A stretch of 64,000 bases of DNA. Source: an uncultured Bacteroides sp. GTDB taxonomy: Bacteria; Bacteroidota; Bacteroidia; Cytophagales; Cyclobacteriaceae. The notes beneath the pieces were generated by a model, which saw nothing but the letters and a program-made list of their open reading frames with translations, was not told where the DNA came from and made no database searches. Position 1 is the first letter of the stretch, and every line of letters begins with the position of its first letter. A program made the position numbers and the translations under genes. Of this stretch, positions 59,947 to 64,000 are shown one piece after another. The stretch is taken from positions 1 to 64,000 of the forward strand of contig CABHOV010000089.1 in the NCBI GenBank assembly GCA_902168185.1. Direction: 5' to 3'.

Positions 59947-60525
59947 ATGTCAAAGAAAATTACTATCGTAGCATTCGACAAGTTTACCGATGTAGATGTA
60001 TACCTTGCATGGGATCTGTTCAATCGCGTTAAGCTGATTGATGACTCCTGGTTGGTAAAAATAGTAGGCACTGAAAAAACACACACTTCGGTTACAGGTC
60101 TGCCGCTACATATACACGGTACGATTGAAGAATGCGCCACTGCCGATGTGGTATTTTTTTCAAGCGGTCCTGGCACACGGAAATTAATGCGTGATACAGG
60201 TTACCTGAGTCGCTTTAATCTCGATCCAACGAGACAATTAATTTGCTCCATGTGTTCGGGTTCTTTAATTCTTGCGGGCTTGGGATTACTAAATGATATC
60301 ACTGCCACCACTTACCCGACAGCGATTGAAGAATTAAAATCTTTCGGTGTAACCGTAGAGGAGAAGCCATTGGTAATCCACGGTAATATAGCTACCGCTG
60401 CAGGTTGCCTGGCGGCTATCGACCTTGTGGGATGGGCCATCGAACGCACGTTAAATACGCTTGCCAAAGACGAAGTACTTGCCTCCGTTCAACCCGTAGG
60501 CAAAGGCCTGGAGTGTATATATTAA
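59947..60525 (+). CDS. DJ-1/PfpI-family protein
   Basis: 192 residues. The nucleophile elbow is LICSMCSGSLILAGLGLL with the active-site cysteine before Ser-Gly-Ser. VVFFSSGPGTRKLM and TTYPTAIEELKSFG are family blocks. It is the short cytosolic ThiJ/PfpI form close to the N-terminal domain of AraC-type regulators such as GlxA, but with no DNA-binding part. Possible amidotransferase-like, isonitrile hydratase or glyoxalase activity cannot be separated. An 88-base gap with no clear promoter precedes it. Confidence 0.87.
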   Translation: MSKKITIVAFDKFTDVDVYLAWDLFNRVKLIDDSWLVKIVGTEKTHTSVTGLPLHIHGTIEECATADVVFFSSGPGTRKLMRDTGYLSRFNLDPTRQLICSMCSGSLILAGLGLLNDITATTYPTAIEELKSFGVTVEEKPLVIHGNIATAAGCLAAIDLVGWAIERTLNTLAKDEVLASVQPVGKGLECIY

Positions 60526-60617
60526 TTTAATTATACATATATCTTATCGATAGCATATATCGGCGAATAAATTTCACGACATATATTCTTACATAAACGG
60601 ATAATTTTACAGAAACT

Positions 60618-61067
60618 ATGCTCACACAAGTTCTCAAAACAATATTCAACAGAGATCTTTTAAAATTGAAACAGGAGATCGCGTCTTATAAACATGAGTC
60701 TAACCTTTGGAAAATAGAGAAAGATATAGCGAACCCTGCCGGAAATCTTTGCCTCCATTTAGTTGGTAACCTCAATACATATATAGGAGCAACCCTGGGT
60801 AACACAGGCTATATCCGCCATCGTGATTTAGAGTTTTCATTGCGAGATGTTCCCCAAGAGGAATTGATTCGGAAGGTTGAGGAAACTATACAAGTGGTTG
60901 ATCGTGTACTCTCTACATTAACTGAAGCACAACTCAATGAAGAGTATCCATTACTGGTATTGGCTGAAAAAACTTCAACCGTTTTTTTTCTGGTGCATTT
61001 AGCAACGCACCTTACATATCACCTTGGACAGGTAAACTACCATCGCAGGTTGCTTGACAGCAATTGA
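60618..61067 (+). CDS. DinB-like protein (DUF1572 type)
   Basis: 149 residues. Helix 2 carries NLCLHLVGNLNTYIG with one His, and the last helix LVHLATHLTYHLGQVNYHRR gives the H-x3-H of the DinB metal site. IRHRDLEFSLRDVPQEEL is typical of the DUF1572 subgroup. It ends 29 bases before the PaiB gene. No substrate is known. Together with the DinB protein at 59355, this run encodes two distinct members of one superfamily. Confidence 0.83.
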   Translation: MLTQVLKTIFNRDLLKLKQEIASYKHESNLWKIEKDIANPAGNLCLHLVGNLNTYIGATLGNTGYIRHRDLEFSLRDVPQEELIRKVEETIQVVDRVLSTLTEAQLNEEYPLLVLAEKTSTVFFLVHLATHLTYHLGQVNYHRRLLDSN

Positions 61068-61095
61068 AATTCAGTTCAATCTTAATACAAAAGAG

Positions 61096-61716
61096 ATGTA
61101 TACCCCGAAGCAATTCAAAAACGATAATGATGCAGAGGTAAAGAAATTTGTCAGGCATAATGGTTTTGGAATTCTGGTTAGTCAGAAGGAAGGAGCCATG
61201 TTGGCAACGCATATACCTTTGGAATTGTCGGAAGATGGCACCAAGCTGTCCGGGCATATATCCCGTGGTAATCCACAATGGAAAAATTTTACAACGGATG
61301 ATGTGCTGGTGATCTTCAACGGGCCGCACACCTATATATCATCTTCCTGGTATAATCACACGAATGTGCCCACCTGGAATTATATAGCAGTTCACGCCTA
61401 TGGTAAGATCAACATCATAGAAGGTGAGGAACTGTTTAATTCATTGGCGAATCTGATGAACAAGTATGAAAAGAATTCACAGCATCCTGTTACAGTTGAA
61501 AAGCTGACACCTGAATATATAGAACGTGCCATGCAGGGAGTCGTTGGCTTTGAGATCACCATAACAAAGCTGGAAGCAACGTATAAACTATCACAAAATC
61601 GTGATCACGAAAGCTATAATTCAATTGTTCACGAATTAGAGAAACGTAACGATGAGAACTCAGAGCAGATCGCTCAGGCAATGGTAGGGAACCATGCTTC
61701 ACTCTTCAACACTTAA
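61096..61716 (+). CDS. PaiB-family FMN-binding protein
   Basis: 206 residues from MYTPKQFKNDNDAEVKKFVR at 61096. A TTG 14 codons upstream overlaps the preceding gene and is not used. The split-barrel FMN-binding domain shows LATHIPLELSEDG, SGHISRGNPQWKNF, FNGPHTYISSSWY and VPTWNYIAVHAYGK. Bacillus PaiB was described as a negative regulator of sporulation and protease genes together with the acetyltransferase PaiA. The biochemical role is more likely flavin-dependent. Followed directly by the decarboxylase. Confidence 0.92.
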   Translation: MYTPKQFKNDNDAEVKKFVRHNGFGILVSQKEGAMLATHIPLELSEDGTKLSGHISRGNPQWKNFTTDDVLVIFNGPHTYISSSWYNHTNVPTWNYIAVHAYGKINIIEGEELFNSLANLMNKYEKNSQHPVTVEKLTPEYIERAMQGVVGFEITITKLEATYKLSQNRDHESYNSIVHELEKRNDENSEQIAQAMVGNHASLFNT

Positions 61717-61726
61717 CAACCCAACA

Positions 61727-63139
61727 ATGCACCCGCTTTTAAAAAACGATAAACAAGATCTGCGCGAAATACTGAGTAATACAGTTACACTGGCAGAAGA
61801 ATATTTAGCGCAGCAGGAGTCACTGCCGCCAGGTCGCTTCATCAAAGATATACCGCTGGAAGATATACCCGAGCGAGGCGAAAATGCACTTCATGCACTG
61901 GAATACTTCAAGCAACACTACGCACCCTATATAACCAACAGTGCCGGTCCGCGGTATTTTGGTTTTGTTACGGGAGGGTCAACGCCTGCAGCGGTAGCGG
62001 GAGATTGGCTGGTAAGCGCTTACGATCAGAACGCTTGTGGCAGTAACGACTCCATAGCACCACAGGTAGAGCGCCAGACTATACATTTCTTTAAACAGCT
62101 TTTTGGATTAGATGATATATATTTCGGAAGCTTTGTAACCGGAGCAACGGTGTCCAACCAGGTAGGCCTCGCGTTGGGCCGTCAGTGGGTTGGTGAGCAA
62201 TATGGCAAGGATTTTAGTGCTGACGGAAGCTATAACGTTTTACCAGTGAAGGTGGTGAGCGCTACACCACACTCAAGTATTCTGAAGTCCATGGCTATAT
62301 TAGGCATGGGTAGAAATACACTTGTTAAAATTGACACCTTGCCTGATCGTGAAGCTATAGATATAGTGGCATTGGAAAAATATCTGCAGACCGTAAATGA
62401 GCCGGTAATTATTGTTGCAAATGCAGGTACCGTGAATACAGTAGACTTCGATGATCTGGAAGCTATTGGTAAACTGAAAGCGAAATATCCTTTCTGGTTA
62501 CATATAGATGCTGCCTTTGGTGGATTCGCCGCATTGTCAAAAAAATATACTCATCTCGTCCAAGGTATAAATCATGGTGACAGTATCACTATTGATGCAC
62601 ATAAATGGCTGAATGTTCCGTACGATGCAGCGATGCAGTTTACGCGTCACAAGCGTATTCAATTGAAAGTATTCCAAAACAGTGCTGCGTACCTGGGTGA
62701 TCCTGAACAAAGTCCCGATTATTTTCACTATACACCTGAGAACTCACGCAGGTGGCGAGCACTTCCTTCGTGGTTTACATTGAAGGCTTACGGAAGAGAA
62801 GGTCATCGCGAAATTGTAGAACGTAATTGTGACACAGCATATAGTCTTGGTGAGAAGATCAAGCAATCATCTGAGTTCAGACTGCTGGCTCCCGTTCGTA
62901 TGAATGTAGTTTGCTTTACGTTGAATCAGGACGGAGTGACCTTTGATGGTATACGGGCATACCTGAGCGCAATCCGTGATGATGGTCGGGCATTCTTTAC
63001 CCCAACGCTTTATAAAGGCGTGCCTGCCATCCGTGCTGCCATTTCAAACTGGCAAACAACGGAGGCCGATATTCAACTCGCATTTGATGTGCTTACAGAA
63101 GTGTATCAAACGCAAAAGCACACTTTGATACCTGCGTAA
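61727..63139 (+). CDS. Group II PLP-dependent amino acid decarboxylase
   Basis: 470 residues from MHPLLKNDKQ at 61727, just after the PaiB stop. An ATG at 61694 inside paiB is possible. Fold-type I decarboxylase: His182 in SATPHSSIL stacks on PLP, Asp261 is in HIDAAFGGFA, and Lys293 in TIDAHKWLNVPYD is the Schiff-base lysine. FGFVTGGSTPAAVAGDW is the family opening of the aromatic-L-amino-acid/glutamate decarboxylase group. The product would be an amine, which makes the nearby acetyltransferases and exporter suggestive partners. Exact substrate not predictable. Confidence 0.88.
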   Translation: MHPLLKNDKQDLREILSNTVTLAEEYLAQQESLPPGRFIKDIPLEDIPERGENALHALEYFKQHYAPYITNSAGPRYFGFVTGGSTPAAVAGDWLVSAYDQNACGSNDSIAPQVERQTIHFFKQLFGLDDIYFGSFVTGATVSNQVGLALGRQWVGEQYGKDFSADGSYNVLPVKVVSATPHSSILKSMAILGMGRNTLVKIDTLPDREAIDIVALEKYLQTVNEPVIIVANAGTVNTVDFDDLEAIGKLKAKYPFWLHIDAAFGGFAALSKKYTHLVQGINHGDSITIDAHKWLNVPYDAAMQFTRHKRIQLKVFQNSAAYLGDPEQSPDYFHYTPENSRRWRALPSWFTLKAYGREGHREIVERNCDTAYSLGEKIKQSSEFRLLAPVRMNVVCFTLNQDGVTFDGIRAYLSAIRDDGRAFFTPTLYKGVPAIRAAISNWQTTEADIQLAFDVLTEVYQTQKHTLIPA

Positions 63140-63304
63140 ACATGTATCAGCAAAAACATAAATATGAAACTGCAATCTTTACAAAATTAAGTTTGCTCTT
63201 TTACAGGAATACAAAAGATTTAAGGCTTGTGATAGAAAATATACTCGCAGGCAGGGATATGTCAGCAATAATTAGGAAATTTCACCCTGTAACTCTTTAA
63301 TATC

Positions 63305-64000
63305 ATGACAACTTTAACGACTTCAATCCCAGTGCAGCGTATTGCGAAATCGAGAATCAAAGAAGTTGATTTCAATAACCTGGAATTCGGAAAATACATT
63401 GCTGACCACATGGTGGTCGCAGATTTTAAAGATGGTAAATGGCATGAGCCTGCAATTTTTCCATATGGTGATATGCTCATGAGTCCCGCGATGCTTTCAC
63501 TTCATTATGGTCAGGCAGTATTCGAAGGGATGAAAGCCTTCTTCATGAATGATGGTAACATCAATATATTTCGTCCGCAGAAACACCATGCGCGTTTCAA
63601 CAGATCACTCGATCGTATGTGCATGCCGCAGATCAGCGAAGAAGCTTTTATTCAGTCGCTGCGCGCGTTGATTGAACTCGATAAGGATTGGATCCCTACC
63701 AGCGAAGGATCTTCATTCTATATTCGTCCATTCATGTTTGCTTACGAAGCAAGACTCGGTGTTAAAGTTGCCGATCATTTCAAATTTATAATTATCAATA
63801 GCCCTGTAGCTGCATATCAGGCGAAACCATACCGTTTGAAAGTAGAAGATACATACGTACGTACTGCTGAAGGAGGTACTGGCTTTGCTAAATGTGCCGG
63901 TAATTATGGAGGAGCATTTTATCCTACACAGATTGCACGTGAAGAAGGCTTCGATCAAATTCTTTGGACGGATCACAAAGAACACAAGTATATAGATGAG
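63305..64000 (+). CDS. ilvE: Branched-chain amino acid aminotransferase, second type (C-terminus beyond window)
   Basis: 232 codons to the window edge from the ATG at 63305. LSLHYGQAVFEGMKAFFMND and INIFRPQKHHARFNRSLDRM are the type II (eukaryote/Bacillus YwaA-like) BCAT pattern, and AEGGTGFAKCAGNYGGAFYP holds the PLP lysine. It is longer and only distantly similar to the attenuated ilvE at 30994. It does not belong to the ilv operon, so the cell has two independently controlled BCATs. One may work in catabolism or in balancing the three branched-chain amino acids. Confidence 0.92.
   Translation, partial: MTTLTTSIPVQRIAKSRIKEVDFNNLEFGKYIADHMVVADFKDGKWHEPAIFPYGDMLMSPAMLSLHYGQAVFEGMKAFFMNDGNINIFRPQKHHARFNRSLDRMCMPQISEEAFIQSLRALIELDKDWIPTSEGSSFYIRPFMFAYEARLGVKVADHFKFIIINSPVAAYQAKPYRLKVEDTYVRTAEGGTGFAKCAGNYGGAFYPTQIAREEGFDQILWTDHKEHKYIDE

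Overview
The window looks like a chromosomal piece of a Bacteroidota genome, most likely the Cytophagales side (Chryseolinea/Ohtaekwangia-like; this placement is inference). The signs are a protein with a gliding-motility-associated C-terminal domain (type IX secretion), two large orphan FtsX/MacB-type permeases, a propeller-type two-component sensor, -7 boxes of the TAnnTTTG kind, almost no Shine-Dalgarno sequences, and several TTG/GTG starts. No phage, insertion sequence, rRNA or CRISPR array was seen.

Layout. 1-6.8 kb: edge-truncated propeller sensor, DUF2306 membrane protein, secreted DinB protein, MBOAT acyltransferase with a small membrane partner. 7-15.4 kb: small stress and regulatory units (Crp-type regulator with a secreted DJ-1/Hsp31 protein, a NUMOD4 protein with dead HNH motifs, an ECF sigma factor with its DGPF partner, AhpD-like protein, HxlR regulator divergent from an imine-reductase-like enzyme). 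15.4-30.6 kb: envelope proteins, two FtsX permeases, tRNA-Lys, a CHU_C surface protein, rlmD and an alanine-type aminotransferase. 30.7-45.1 kb: the branched-chain amino acid locus ilvE-ilvD-ilvB-ilvN-ilvC-ilvA, a Pif1-type helicase, then leuC-leuD-leuB-leuA. 45.3-56.3 kb: secreted and envelope proteins, a MocR regulator, DUF817, a cell-wall hydrolase/deacetylase pair and an SPFH protein with a tiny membrane partner. 56.5-63.1 kb: a colinear run of transporter, cupin, three GNATs, two DinB proteins, a PfpI protein, PaiB and a PLP decarboxylase. The window ends inside a second branched-chain aminotransferase.

The strongest regulatory find is upstream of ilvE. A 40-residue ORF with nine Val/Leu/Ile in an eleven-residue stretch is followed by a GC-rich intrinsic terminator, and a segment inside the ORF can pair with the terminator's left arm. 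This is the architecture of ribosome-mediated attenuation. leuC has a similar terminator followed, at nearly the same spacing, by a block matching the ilvE leader at 15 of 16 positions, but with no leader peptide. LeuA is the short form without the regulatory domain, which fits control at the RNA level.

The second find is a ~44-bp site present both in the mocR/DUF817 divergent region and upstream of the EamA transporter that heads the 56.5-63 kb run. This predicts a MocR regulon covering export, acetylation, FMN-protein and amine-forming decarboxylase genes. The third is a dispersed CTGCG/CGCAG repeat family (3.3, 27.9, 38.4 and 51.5 kb) with tandem and inverted forms, one copy lying between the ilv and leu blocks. 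Start codons were moved to internal ATGs wherever the longer frame began inside a promoter, hairpin or repeat.
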